A stretch of 59,059 nt of DNA from Paucimonas sp. (GCA_028292545.1 JAQGMC010000125.1:1-59059), one strand, 5' to 3'. Numbered from the stretch's first letter, positions 17,407 through 26,387 are shown. Numbers and translations are program-made. The notes: generated from the sequence alone by a model not told the origin.

Positions 17407-19766
17407 ATACTGTGCTGCCCCAACCCGTGCGTGGCGAAGACGACGTGCTCGCGCGGCTCGATTTTTCCAAGCAACTGCAGCTGCTGACGAACCGGATTCA
17501 TGCGACCAGCAACATTGACGAGATCATGCTCGACTTGTCGCAGGAAATATCGGCGCTCTTCAATTGCGATCGCCTGACCCTGTACGCCGTCAGTGAAGAC
17601 AAGCAATTCATCGTGGCCAAGGTGAAGACCGGCCTGAATGCATTCAACAGCCTGCGGCTGCGCATCTCCGAAACCAGCATTGCCGGCCACGTCGCCCTGT
17701 TCAAGAAAACCTTGCGCATCGCCGACGTCTACGACGATGCCGAGTTGGCCAGCATTTCCCCCAGCCTGCGCTTCCTGCGCGAAGTCGACAAGAAAACAGG
17801 CTATCGCACGCAGCAGATGCTGGTGGCGCCGCTGGTCAATCCGCAAAACGATGAGCTGGTGGGCGTGATCCAGCTGATCAACAATCGCAATGGCAAGCCC
17901 TTCGGCGCCTTCACCGAGGAAGGCGTCAACGAGTTGTGCGCGACGCTTGCGATCGCCTTCACGCAGCGGCTGAAGCCGGCGCCGGCAATCCGCACCAAAT
18001 ACGACCCGCTGGTGGAAGCCGCTGTCATCTCGGGCCCGGAATTCGAACTCGCCACCCGCTCGGCGCGGCGCCAAGGCGTCGACATACAGGATGTGCTGGT
18101 CAATGAATTCCAGGTTCCGCTGGCAGCGATCGGCGAAGGGCTGGCCAAGTTCTTCGGCGTGGCTTACGAACCATTCAAGGCCGAGCGCATCAAGCCGATC
18201 GACTTGCTGCGCAACCTGAAGCGCGACTTCGTCGAACAGAACCAGTGGCTGCCGCTGGAGGACGGCAAGGATGGTTTGCTGGTGATGGCAACCGATCCGG
18301 AACAGGTGCGCAATGCGCGCATGGTGCAAAACATTTTTCCGCGGGCGAAGCTGGTCTACGTCGTCACCACGAACCAGGAATTCACGCGCACGCTGGAGCA
18401 GCTCTATGGCGCCAGCGACGACCCGACCTCGGTGGACGACCTGCTGTCAGACATGGAAGACAGGGGTGAGGAAGATGCCGAAACCGGCGCCGACCTTTCC
18501 GCAGCGGCTGAAAATGAACTGGTGAAGCTGGTCAACAAGATCATCATCGATGCCTACCGCCAGGGCGCATCGGACATTCATATCGAACCGGCGCCGGGCA
18601 AGGGCAAGACCGTGATCCGCTTCCGCAAGGATGGCGCGCTTGAACCCTATATCGAGATTCCCGCCAGCTACCGCAGCGCGCTGCTGGCGCGCCTGAAGAT
18701 CATGTGCGACCTCGATATTTCCGAGCGTCGCAAGCCCCAGGATGGCAAGATCAAGTTCAAGAAATTCGGCCCGCTCGACATCGAGCTGCGCGTGGCGACG
18801 ATTCCTTCGGCCGGCGGCGTTGAAGACGTCGTGATGCGCATCCTGGCGGCGGGCGAGCCGATACCGCTGGACAAGCTGGGCGTGCTGCCGCACAACCTCG
18901 ATCGCCTCAAGTCTGCAATCGAAAAGCCCTACGGCCTGTTCTTCGTTTGCGGTCCGACCGGTTCGGGCAAGACCACGACGCTGCATTCGGTGCTGAGCTA
19001 CCTGAACAAGCCCGACACCAAGATCTGGACCGCCGAAGACCCGGTCGAGATCACGCAGAAAGGCTTGCGCCAGGTCCAGGTGAACCGCAAGGCGGGGCTC
19101 GACTTTGCCACCGTGATGCGCGCCTTCCTGCGCGCGGACCCCGACATCATCATGGTGGGCGAAATGCGTGACAAGGAAACCGTCTCCATCGGCCTGGAAG
19201 CCTCGCTCACGGGCCACCTGGTGCTAGCCACGCTGCATACGAACAGCGCGCCGGAATCGGTGGTGCGCCTGCTCGACATGGGCATGGACCCGTTCAATTT
19301 TGCCGATGCGCTGCTGGGCATACTGGCGCAACGGCTGGCAAAGCGGCTGTGCAGCAAATGCCGTGCGCCATACACCGCCAGCGAGCAGGAAATCCGTAGC
19401 CTGCTGGACGCGTATTGCGAAGAGTTGATGCATACCGACCATTTCCGCCACGATCCCAAGAATGCGGTGCAGGAAGTGCTGCTGCGCTGGACTGAAGAGT
19501 ATGGTGACAGCGATGGCAATTTCACGCTGTACCGGCCGGTGGGCTGCGACCATTGCAACAAGGGTTACAAGGGCCGGCTTGGTTTGCACGAGCTGATGCT
19601 AGGCAGCGATCCGGTGAAGAAACTGTTGCAGGAACGGGCCCGGGTTTCGCAATTGCTGGCAGCTGCGCTCGAAGATGGCATGCTGACCCTGAAGATGGAT
19701 GGCATAGAAAAGGTATTGCAGGGACTGACCGACATGAAACAGGTGCGCCACGTCTGCATCAAGTAG
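17403..19766 (+). CDS. GAF-domain GspE/PilB-type secretion ATPase
   Basis: This 787-residue protein joins a GAF domain (about 30-190), a divergent GspE N-terminal domain (about 200-330) and a hexameric secretion ATPase (about 345-780). The ATPase is complete: GPTGSGKTT Walker A (about 517-525), the AEDPVEI Asp box, DPDIIMVGEMRD Walker B and the ATLHTN His box. A zinc site follows: CSKC (650-653) and CDHC (715-718). The N-terminal domain lacks the RLG-x-x-L motif of c-di-GMP-binding MshE proteins. The ATG overlaps the CNB-rhodanese stop (ATGA), so motor and reader are probably made together. It likely powers pilus or type II-like assembly, but no cognate platform protein lies next to it. Confidence 0.93.
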   Translation: MNTVLPQPVRGEDDVLARLDFSKQLQLLTNRIHATSNIDEIMLDLSQEISALFNCDRLTLYAVSEDKQFIVAKVKTGLNAFNSLRLRISETSIAGHVALFKKTLRIADVYDDAELASISPSLRFLREVDKKTGYRTQQMLVAPLVNPQNDELVGVIQLINNRNGKPFGAFTEEGVNELCATLAIAFTQRLKPAPAIRTKYDPLVEAAVISGPEFELATRSARRQGVDIQDVLVNEFQVPLAAIGEGLAKFFGVAYEPFKAERIKPIDLLRNLKRDFVEQNQWLPLEDGKDGLLVMATDPEQVRNARMVQNIFPRAKLVYVVTTNQEFTRTLEQLYGASDDPTSVDDLLSDMEDRGEEDAETGADLSAAAENELVKLVNKIIIDAYRQGASDIHIEPAPGKGKTVIRFRKDGALEPYIEIPASYRSALLARLKIMCDLDISERRKPQDGKIKFKKFGPLDIELRVATIPSAGGVEDVVMRILAAGEPIPLDKLGVLPHNLDRLKSAIEKPYGLFFVCGPTGSGKTTTLHSVLSYLNKPDTKIWTAEDPVEITQKGLRQVQVNRKAGLDFATVMRAFLRADPDIIMVGEMRDKETVSIGLEASLTGHLVLATLHTNSAPESVVRLLDMGMDPFNFADALLGILAQRLAKRLCSKCRAPYTASEQEIRSLLDAYCEELMHTDHFRHDPKNAVQEVLLRWTEEYGDSDGNFTLYRPVGCDHCNKGYKGRLGLHELMLGSDPVKKLLQERARVSQLLAAALEDGMLTLKMDGIEKVLQGLTDMKQVRHVCIK

Positions 19767-19838
19767 GCGCATTAGAATAAGCGCTCGCCGGGTCAACCAC
19801 TGCCCTTGCCATTCGTTCGCGATTCCCATTCCCTCACT

Positions 19839-20822
19839 ATGAGCGCACGTCCCGGCGCGGTGCGCCGCGCAACCCGCTGGCTGCTGGCGCTACAGGCGCT
19901 GGCCGTCATTGCCCTGCTGGCGTTGGCCATGCATTTCCTGCCGGTGCCCAACGCCTGGCTTGCGCTGGTGATGTCCTTGGGCAGCGTACTGCTGCTGCGC
20001 ATGCTCATCATTGGCAACAACTTCCTGCTGGCCTGGCTTTACCGCAGCCCGACACCGGCGCCGCACCGCCTGCATTACCTGCAAGCGCCGGCCATGTTCC
20101 TGCGGGAATATGCATCCAGCATGGCCAGTTCGTCCTGGACCATGGCCTTTTTCAGCTTCGACAAACGGGTGTTCGCCGACTCGCCAGCCTTGCCCGTCTT
20201 GCTGATCCACGGTTATGGCTGCAACAGCGGCTACTGGCATGCAATGAGCCGGGCGCTGTCACAGGCACGCATCAGCCACTATGCAATCGACCTCGAGCCG
20301 GTATTCGGGGACATCGACAGCTTTGTGCCGGCGGTACAGCAAGCCATCGAAAAGGTGTGTGCCGAAACCGGGGCCGCGCAAGTGATCCTGGTGGCACACA
20401 GCATGGGCGGACTGGTGGCGCGGGCCTGGCTGCGGGTGCATGGACCGGCCCGCGTGAAGCGCATCATCACGCTGGGCACGCCGCACCAGGGCACCGGCCT
20501 GGCCAATTTCGGCATGGGATTGAATTCGCGCCAGATGCGCTGGACCGGCAGCGCGGCAGCCGGCCGGCCGAGCGCCTGGCTGCAGCAGCTGGAAGCCGGC
20601 GAAGCTGCTGGCAGCCGGGCCCTGTTCGTGTCTATCTGGTCGCACCAGGACAATATTGTGTCGCCCCAGGAATCTTCACGCCTGGCGGGGGCGCGCAATA
20701 TCGAGGTCAAGGGTATTGGCCATGTCGCGCTGGCATTTTCGCCCCTGGTGCAGGGCATGGTGATACGCGAGATCCTGGAAGCGTCCACATCCCGGCACGC
20801 GCGCCTGGCCGAACATGACTGA
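19839..20822 (+). CDS. membrane-anchored alpha/beta hydrolase, triacylglycerol lipase-like
   Basis: The 327-residue protein has two hydrophobic segments (about 14-32 and 38-58) and then a lipase fold. LIHGYGCNSGYW (about 115) is the oxyanion strand, VAHSMGG holds the nucleophilic serine, TLGTPHQGTG follows, and the late histidine is in VKGIGHVAL. This matches LipA/EstA-like family I lipases and palmitoyl-protein-thioesterase-like enzymes. It starts 72 bp after the secretion ATPase on the same strand. Nothing in the sequence ties it to cyclic nucleotide signalling, so co-transcription is only possible. Confidence 0.8.
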   Translation: MSARPGAVRRATRWLLALQALAVIALLALAMHFLPVPNAWLALVMSLGSVLLLRMLIIGNNFLLAWLYRSPTPAPHRLHYLQAPAMFLREYASSMASSSWTMAFFSFDKRVFADSPALPVLLIHGYGCNSGYWHAMSRALSQARISHYAIDLEPVFGDIDSFVPAVQQAIEKVCAETGAAQVILVAHSMGGLVARAWLRVHGPARVKRIITLGTPHQGTGLANFGMGLNSRQMRWTGSAAAGRPSAWLQQLEAGEAAGSRALFVSIWSHQDNIVSPQESSRLAGARNIEVKGIGHVALAFSPLVQGMVIREILEASTSRHARLAEHD

Positions 20823-20930
20823 TGTCAACAGCGACCCGTCGGCCTGCGTTGCGGGTTGAACTTTTGCCGGGCGCGCGAAACTACCTGTTGTCGGCTGTGC
20901 GTCTTGGCGCAGCCCCAGACTGGAGCGCCA

Positions 20931-21434
20931 ATGCCCCGCCCTGCCTTGCTTGCCCCTGTCACCTTACCATCTGTCAATTTCCTGTGGCTGCTGCTGGCGG
21001 CCGCGATTGCCTCGTGGCCCGGACCCGGCCATGCCGCGGATTTGCTGGAGACGGCCGACGTTTCCGCCACCTTCAAGAACTTCGTCGGTGCGGCGAAAAA
21101 ATCGGGCCTGCAGGAAACACTGAAAAACGGTGGACCCTATACCGTGTTTGCGCCCACCGACGAAGCCATTTCGAAATTCGGCGCTGACCGTTGGCAGGCA
21201 CTGGAAAAGGACAAGCCGCGCATGTCGCAATTGCTGATGCGCCATGTCGTGCCCGGCAAGATGCTGGTCAGCGAAGTCAAACCCGGACCTGTCACGTCCG
21301 TGGCCGGCAGCGCAATCAAGCTCAAGTCCGACAATGGCAAGGTGACGGTCGGCACGGCCAACGTCACCCAAAGCGATATGCTGGCTGACAATGGCGTGAT
21401 CCATGCCATTGACCAGGTGCTGGTCGACGACTGA
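20931..21434 (+). CDS. fasciclin (FAS1) domain secreted protein
   Basis: The 167-residue product has a signal peptide (about 1-36, ending GHAADLLE) and one FAS1 domain. Conserved segments are GPYTVFAPTDEAISKF (H1), LMRHVVPGKM and, at the end, NGVIHAIDQVLV (H2). FAS1 proteins are small secreted or surface adhesion modules; in bacteria their ligands are mostly unknown. The gene is single, 108 bp after the lipase-like gene, and ends just before a pair of GC-rich hairpins. Confidence 0.9.
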   Translation: MPRPALLAPVTLPSVNFLWLLLAAAIASWPGPGHAADLLETADVSATFKNFVGAAKKSGLQETLKNGGPYTVFAPTDEAISKFGADRWQALEKDKPRMSQLLMRHVVPGKMLVSEVKPGPVTSVAGSAIKLKSDNGKVTVGTANVTQSDMLADNGVIHAIDQVLVDD

Positions 21435-21447
21435 CATCCCCCTCCAC

Positions 21448-21494
21448 GGGGACGGCCGCAAGCGTCCCCGCCCCGCCTGGCGCGACCAGGCGGG
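21448..21494 (+). terminator. two adjacent GC-rich hairpins after the fasciclin gene
   Basis: The first hairpin has GGGGACG (21448-21454) pairing with CGTCCCC (21463-21469). The second has CCCGCCTGG (21472-21480) pairing with CCAGGCGGG (21486-21494) over a 5-base loop. Neither is followed by a T-tract, so a terminator role is only likely from position, 14 bp after the stop. Confidence 0.35.
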
Positions 21495-21566
21495 CAGTGC
21501 CCGGCTCGGTGTTATGCTCGCGTTCAACCTGAACCCACACATGCCGCTGCGGCGGACCCGCACCAG

Positions 21567-22238
21567 ATGCCAACCAAAGCCCCGCGTCGCACCCGGGACC
21601 GCATACTCGAACTGTCGCTGCGACTGTTCAATGAATTCGGCGAGCCGAATATCACCACCAGCCTGATTGCCGAAGAGTTGGTCATCTCGCCTGGCAACCT
21701 GTACTACCACTTCCGCAACAAGGATGACATCGTCAACTCGCTGTTTGCTGCCTTCCATGACGAAATCAACCAGATGCTGACAGTGCCGTCCAAGCGACGC
21801 GCGAATATTGAAGACGTCTGGATTTACCTGCATCGCATGTTCGAACTGGTCTGGCGCTACCGCTTTTTCTACCGCGATCTGTCCGACCTGTTGTCGCGCA
21901 ACCGCACGCTGGAACTGCATTTCAAGAAAATCCTGGAACATGAAATCGAAGTCGCGCGCGCCCTCTGTAACGGCTTGCGCGAAGAGAAGGAAATTGAAGC
22001 CAGCGCCGAACAAGTCGATGCGCTGGCCGCCAATATGGTGGTGGTCGGCACCTACTGGCTATCCTGGGAATATGTGCGCAACCCGCGCCGCTATACAGAG
22101 CAGCAAATGATGGCCGACGCGCTGGCCCGCGGTTGCTATCAGGTGCTGTCCCTGGTCGGACCGTATTTGCGCGGCCATAGCGCCGAAGTTTATGAAAAAC
22201 TGGCCGACGAATACTTGAAGACTGTTGCCGTCGCATGA
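21567..22238 (+). CDS. TetR-family transcriptional regulator
   Basis: The 223-residue protein starts with a TetR DNA-binding domain: RTRDRILELSLRLFNEFG, then the helix-turn-helix TTSLIAEELVISPGNLYYHFRNKDDIVNSLF (positions about 27-57). The rest is a helical ligand domain with no recognised ligand. NLYYHFRNKDDIV is the typical recognition segment. It is followed by a LOG-family gene in the same direction, 88 bp away, and preceded by the fasciclin gene. Its targets cannot be read from the window; neighbouring promoters show no clear shared dyad. Confidence 0.9.
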   Translation: MPTKAPRRTRDRILELSLRLFNEFGEPNITTSLIAEELVISPGNLYYHFRNKDDIVNSLFAAFHDEINQMLTVPSKRRANIEDVWIYLHRMFELVWRYRFFYRDLSDLLSRNRTLELHFKKILEHEIEVARALCNGLREEKEIEASAEQVDALAANMVVVGTYWLSWEYVRNPRRYTEQQMMADALARGCYQVLSLVGPYLRGHSAEVYEKLADEYLKTVAVA

Positions 22239-22326
22239 CAGCCAGCGCTGGATTGGCGCCGACCTGCCCCCGATCCACCCTCTTGCCTTACCATCCTCGC
22301 TACGGTATTCACTACACGGACAAGGC

Positions 22327-22923
22327 ATGAAGGCAATCTGCGTTTACTGTGGTTCATCCAGCGGCAATTCGGCGGCCTATCCGGCAGCCGCGCGCGCAAT
22401 GGCGGCAGAAATGGTGCAGCAAGGCTTGGCACTGGTCTACGGCGGCGGGCGCATCGGCTTGATGGGTACGATCGCCGATGAAGTGTTGCGCCTGGGCGGC
22501 GAAGTGACTGGCGTGATTCCGGATGCGCTGATGAAAAAGGAAGTCGGCCATACGGGCTTGAGCAAACTGGTCGTCGTGCGCGACATGCATGAACGCAAGG
22601 CGCTGATGGCGGAACTGTCCGACGGTTTCATTGCGCTGCCCGGTGGCATAGGCACGATGGAAGAATTGTTTGAAGCGACCACCTGGCTGCAACTCGGCTT
22701 GCATGAAAAGCCGGTTGGCCTTTTGAACGTGAATGGTTTTTATGATGCGCTGCTGGCCTTCATGCAGCACATGGTGGCGCAAGGTTTCCTGCGGGCCGAA
22801 CATGCGACGCTGATGCAGGATGCGGCTGAACCGCAAGCACTGCTGGCGCGCATGCGCGCCAGTTCACCGGTTGCTGCGGGCAAGTGGCTGGACCCGGCCA
22901 GCGCCGCGCGCATCCTGCCCTGA
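22327..22923 (+). CDS. LOG-family cytokinin-riboside 5'-monophosphate phosphoribohydrolase-like
   Basis: The 198-residue protein is a Rossmann-like TIGR00730/LOG family member. It has MKAICVYCGSSSG at the start, YGGGRIGLMG and the catalytic PGGIGTMEELFE (about 101-112). The family splits the N-glycosidic bond of nucleoside monophosphates; in plants and some bacteria this releases cytokinins, elsewhere it acts in nucleotide salvage. The ATG used here follows AAGGC and begins the conserved strand. It converges on the next gene with a 62-bp gap that contains a tandem repeat. Confidence 0.92.
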   Translation: MKAICVYCGSSSGNSAAYPAAARAMAAEMVQQGLALVYGGGRIGLMGTIADEVLRLGGEVTGVIPDALMKKEVGHTGLSKLVVVRDMHERKALMAELSDGFIALPGGIGTMEELFEATTWLQLGLHEKPVGLLNVNGFYDALLAFMQHMVAQGFLRAEHATLMQDAAEPQALLARMRASSPVAAGKWLDPASAARILP

Positions 22924-22954
22924 CGGCTGGGCCGGCGCCAGCGCTGCGCTGGCC

Positions 22955-22993
22955 GCAGTTCAAACGCGCAGTTCAAACGCGCAGTTCAAGCGT
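22955..22993. repeat. 13-bp tandem repeat, three copies
   Basis: GCAGTTCAAACGC occurs at 22955-22967 and 22968-22980, with a third copy differing at two positions at 22981-22993. The third copy contains the stop codon of the minus-strand PLP enzyme gene (22986-22988), so the other two copies are duplications extending downstream of it. Confidence 0.9.
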
Positions 22994-24227
22994 CGAGCGC
23001 GCGCTTGAAATCCTCGATCAAATCTTCCGTATCCTCGATCCCCACCGAGACCCGGATCAGCGACTCGGCAATGCCCATCTCAGCCCGGCGCGCCGCACCC
23101 ATCTCATAAAAGATCGTGTGGGCCACCGGAATCACCAGCGTGCGCGTGTCGCCGAGATTGCTGGCCGGTATCGCCAGCTTCAGCCGGTTCAGGTAGTCGA
23201 AACAATCGATGCCATCCTTCAGTTCAAAACTGAACAAACCGCCGGCGCGACGGAACAGGCTGGCGGAAATCGCATGTTGCGGATGGCTCGGCAAGCCCGG
23301 ATAGTGCACCGCCTGCACCCGCTCGTCTGCGTCCAGCATTTGCGCCAGCGCCAGCGCATTCGCGCATTCGCGTTCTATGCGCAGCGCCATGGTTTCAGCG
23401 CCAACAGCAATGTGATGCGCGGCTTCCGGTCCGAGCGTGGCGCCGAAATCGCGCAGCGCCTTGGCCCGCACCTGGGCCATGCCCCACTGCGCTGTCGGGT
23501 AACGACGGTAGTTGTCGGCAATATTCGGATAACGCGACCAGTCATACATGCCGGTATCGGTCAACGCGCCGCCAAGCGCAATGCCATGGCCGGCGATGGA
23601 CTTGGTGAGCGCATTCACCACCAGCCCCGCGCCCACTACCTTAGGCCGGAACAGGTAAGGCGATGTCATCGTATTGTCGACCACGTACAAGATGCCGCGC
23701 TGGCGGCACAGCTCGCCAATGCGCGCCAGGTCCGCCACTTGGGTGCGCGGATTGGCGATGGTTTCGACGAACACCATGCGGGTTTGCGGCGTCAGTGCCG
23801 CTTCAACGTTGGCGACATCGGTGGCGTCGACCATCGTCACGCGCGGCCCCTGGACATTCACCGTCTGCCACAGGCTGTTGGTATTGCCAAACAGGAAAGA
23901 TGAAGAGACCACATGGTCGCCCTCGCGCAGCAAGGCTTGCACCAGGGCCCCAATGGCGGCCATGCCGGTGGCGAAACAGATCGTTTGCGCGCCATCTTCC
24001 ATGCTGGTGATCTTGTCTTCCAGCGCGCTGACGGTTGGATTGCCCTGGCGGCCGTAGCGATAGCCCGGCTCGCGGCCCTGGAATACCGAAGCCAGCTGGC
24101 GCGCATCGGCATAGCCGTAGGCGACCGAGGTATGGATCGGTTTGTGCAGCGAACCATGCTCGATCGGCTTTTGCCGGTCGCTGTGCAGGATGGTGGTGGT
24201 GTAGCCGTATTTTTTGTCGGAACTCAT
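22986..24227 (-). CDS. cystathionine gamma-synthase family PLP enzyme
   Basis: This 413-residue protein belongs to the Cys/Met-metabolism PLP family (cystathionine gamma-synthase, homocysteine/methionine lyases and sulfhydrylases). It shows YGRQGNPTVSALE, FATGMAAIGAL, VVDNTMTSPYLFRP and the PLP lysine in NALTKSIAGHG. The C-terminus reads RVSVGIEDTEDLIEDF. The annotated ATG begins MSSDKKYG; a much longer upstream frame is open but has no family similarity. A second, MetY-like member occurs at 49,968. Which sulfur reaction this one catalyses cannot be decided from motifs alone. Confidence 0.88.
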   Translation of the reverse strand: MSSDKKYGYTTTILHSDRQKPIEHGSLHKPIHTSVAYGYADARQLASVFQGREPGYRYGRQGNPTVSALEDKITSMEDGAQTICFATGMAAIGALVQALLREGDHVVSSSFLFGNTNSLWQTVNVQGPRVTMVDATDVANVEAALTPQTRMVFVETIANPRTQVADLARIGELCRQRGILYVVDNTMTSPYLFRPKVVGAGLVVNALTKSIAGHGIALGGALTDTGMYDWSRYPNIADNYRRYPTAQWGMAQVRAKALRDFGATLGPEAAHHIAVGAETMALRIERECANALALAQMLDADERVQAVHYPGLPSHPQHAISASLFRRAGGLFSFELKDGIDCFDYLNRLKLAIPASNLGDTRTLVIPVAHTIFYEMGAARRAEMGIAESLIRVSVGIEDTEDLIEDFKRALDA

Positions 24228-24363
24228 CGTAGGCGATTCGGGCTGCAAGCAAGCCCTGGTGTGTCGGATTGAACAAGAGCCGACATCGTAGCGCAATTCA
24301 TGACTGGCTATCAGCTGCGCCTGGCAGTGGGCGCGGCGCAAATGCCCGCCGCGCCTGCCTCGT

Positions 24364-25497
24364 TCAGCGCAACTGGTCCAGGCGTTGCTGAACGAAGGCT
24401 TGCAAGTCGGTCGACAAGCCGCCCGCAGACTGCGCCCGGGTAAAGGCGTCGCGCGCTTCGCCGGGCCGGCTGTCGGCTTGCAAAGAAATGCCCAGTCCCA
24501 TCCACCAGGCGGCGTTTTGCGGCGCGCGCCGCAATGCAGTGAGGTAGTAATCGACTGCTTCCCGATGGCGCCCTTCCTTTTGCAGCAAGGCCGCCATGAA
24601 GGCTTGGTAATCGGGCCGTTCACGATCATAAGGAAGCGTGCGCGACAAGGTGTCGATTGCAGCGCGGGTTTCGCCCCGGTCCAGCTGTATGCGCGCCAGC
24701 ATCATGGCCCAGGAACCATTGGCGCGGTTCTCTGCCAGCCATTCCTGCAGATGGCCGCTGGCTTCATCGAAGCGCTTGGCTTCCACCAGTTGCGTGGCCA
24801 GCGCCTGGCGCGCCGGCAGCAAGCCGCGGTCAAGCTGGAGCGCGCGTTCGAAGGCAGCGATTGCATCAGCCGGACGGTTTTGCCGGCCGAGTTCAAGCCC
24901 GCGCCGGTATTCATTTTCAGCCGGCGAGCGTGCGCCGCTGTCGCGTGTTGACGTGTCGGCTGCGGCTGCTTCGCGGCCTGCCGGTGCGGCTGCTTCGGTG
25001 CGTGGTTCGCTACGTGACCTGGCGCCAGCCCCGGCGCCGCCCTCAGGCCCGGTTACGGGTGGCGTGGCACCTGCCCGGTTGCGCGGGTCGGCTTCGGCCA
25101 CGGCGGCGGGAAATGGCGGCTTCCCCATCGCTTGCGGCGCAAAGGCCGGCGCCGCGGGCCCGGCCACGGCTTCTGCGCCGGATGCTGCGCCCTCCATTGG
25201 CAGGGGCTTTGCATCGAGCGTCATTTCCATCGGCAGCAGCGCCGCAGAAATCTTCAGCGACAATTCCGGTGGAATGTCGGCCGGCCGGTTTTGGACCAGC
25301 ACTGGCGCGCCGTAGCGCTGCCAGCCGACAAAGCCCATTGCCGCCAGGCCCGCCAGCGCCAGCGCTGCAAACAGCAAGGGCCTGCGATCGCGCGCCGCCG
25401 GCATTGCCGCCTGCACTTCCTCGGGCAGCGTGGTAGCGGCTGCCTTGTCGCCGGCACCTGCTTCCAGGTCCTGCAGCATCTGGTTGATCAGGCTCAT
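24364..25497 (-). CDS. MshN-like tetratricopeptide protein
   Basis: The 377-residue protein begins MSLINQMLQDLE, the hallmark start of MshN of the MSHA pilus system, followed by a membrane helix (about 40-58), an Ala/Pro-rich linker and tetratricopeptide repeats (about 195-370: NEYRRGLELGRQNRPADAIAAF, LPARQALATQLVEAKRFDEA). The ATG overlaps the MshM stop (ATGA). In MSHA loci MshM and MshN sit with MshL and MshE; here only this pair is adjacent. It probably is a bitopic inner-membrane scaffold protein. Confidence 0.8.
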   Translation of the reverse strand: MSLINQMLQDLEAGAGDKAAATTLPEEVQAAMPAARDRRPLLFAALALAGLAAMGFVGWQRYGAPVLVQNRPADIPPELSLKISAALLPMEMTLDAKPLPMEGAASGAEAVAGPAAPAFAPQAMGKPPFPAAVAEADPRNRAGATPPVTGPEGGAGAGARSRSEPRTEAAAPAGREAAAADTSTRDSGARSPAENEYRRGLELGRQNRPADAIAAFERALQLDRGLLPARQALATQLVEAKRFDEASGHLQEWLAENRANGSWAMMLARIQLDRGETRAAIDTLSRTLPYDRERPDYQAFMAALLQKEGRHREAVDYYLTALRRAPQNAAWWMGLGISLQADSRPGEARDAFTRAQSAGGLSTDLQAFVQQRLDQLR

Positions 25498-26387
25498 TGG
25501 AAAACCATCCAGGCAAGTGAAGCAAGGCCAAGCAGGAAAACGCCTACCGACAGCGCAGCCCAGGGCGGTCGCGCCGGCCAGCCGGCGGTGGGCGTGTCGC
25601 GCGCGGCGCCCTTGGCATGGCGCGCTGTCACGAATTTTTGCTTTTCGCCGAAGGCCAGCATCAGCGATTTGTGGGCCAGTATATTGAGCAAGCGTGGCAC
25701 GCCGCGGCTGGCCCGGTACAGCGCCTCGACGGCGTCCGGCTTGAATACTTCACCCGGTGCGCCAGCTACGGCCATGCGGTGATGCAGGTAGCGCGCGGTT
25801 TCTTCGCGCTCAAGCAAGCCAAGCTGGTAACGGAAAGTGATGCGCTGGTTGAGCTGGCGGATGGATTCAAGCTCCAGCTTGCGGTCCAGCTCGGGCTGGC
25901 CGAAGAGCACGATTTGCAGCAGCTTGCGTTTTTCGGTTTCGAGGTTGGTCAAGAGCCGCAGCGCTTCCAGCGTCTCCACCGGCAAAGCCTGCGCTTCGTC
26001 GATGCAGAGCAAGACTTTCTTGCCATCGCGGGACAGCATCAGCAAGCGGTAATTGAGGGCTTTTAGGATCTGGTATTCATCCAGTTCGCCCACCAGCGGC
26101 ACCCGCAATTCCTCGGCCACCGCAGCCATCAGGTTACGCGGCTTCAGCAGCGGGTTGGGAATCCAGGCGGTCACATACTCCGGCCCCAGCACCGACAGGA
26201 ATTTGCGGATCAACAGGGTCTTGCCGGTGCCGACCTCACCCGTGATCTTGATGAAGCCTTCGCCGGTTTTTGCCGCCACGAGCAGCGTGTTCATCGCGCG
26301 CTGGTAGTGCGGGAAAGCGAAGAAATAGCTGGTGTCGGGTGTGATGCTGAACGGTAGTTCGCGCAATCCGAAGTGCGTCTTGTACAT
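25494..26387 (-). CDS. MshM/ExeA-like AAA ATPase
   Basis: The 297-residue protein begins MYKTHFGLRELPFSITPD, typical of ExeA/GspA/MshM ATPases. It has Walker A GEVGTGKTLL (about 50-59), Walker B VLLCIDEAQ, and an arginine-finger-like region near LNQRITFRYQLGLLE. A single hydrophobic C-terminal segment (about 275-297) would anchor it in the inner membrane. ExeA-type proteins remodel peptidoglycan during secretin insertion. The start is the first gene of a two-gene unit with MshN, and no secretin gene is nearby in the window. Confidence 0.82.
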   Translation of the reverse strand: MYKTHFGLRELPFSITPDTSYFFAFPHYQRAMNTLLVAAKTGEGFIKITGEVGTGKTLLIRKFLSVLGPEYVTAWIPNPLLKPRNLMAAVAEELRVPLVGELDEYQILKALNYRLLMLSRDGKKVLLCIDEAQALPVETLEALRLLTNLETEKRKLLQIVLFGQPELDRKLELESIRQLNQRITFRYQLGLLEREETARYLHHRMAVAGAPGEVFKPDAVEALYRASRGVPRLLNILAHKSLMLAFGEKQKFVTARHAKGAARDTPTAGWPARPPWAALSVGVFLLGLASLAWMVFQ

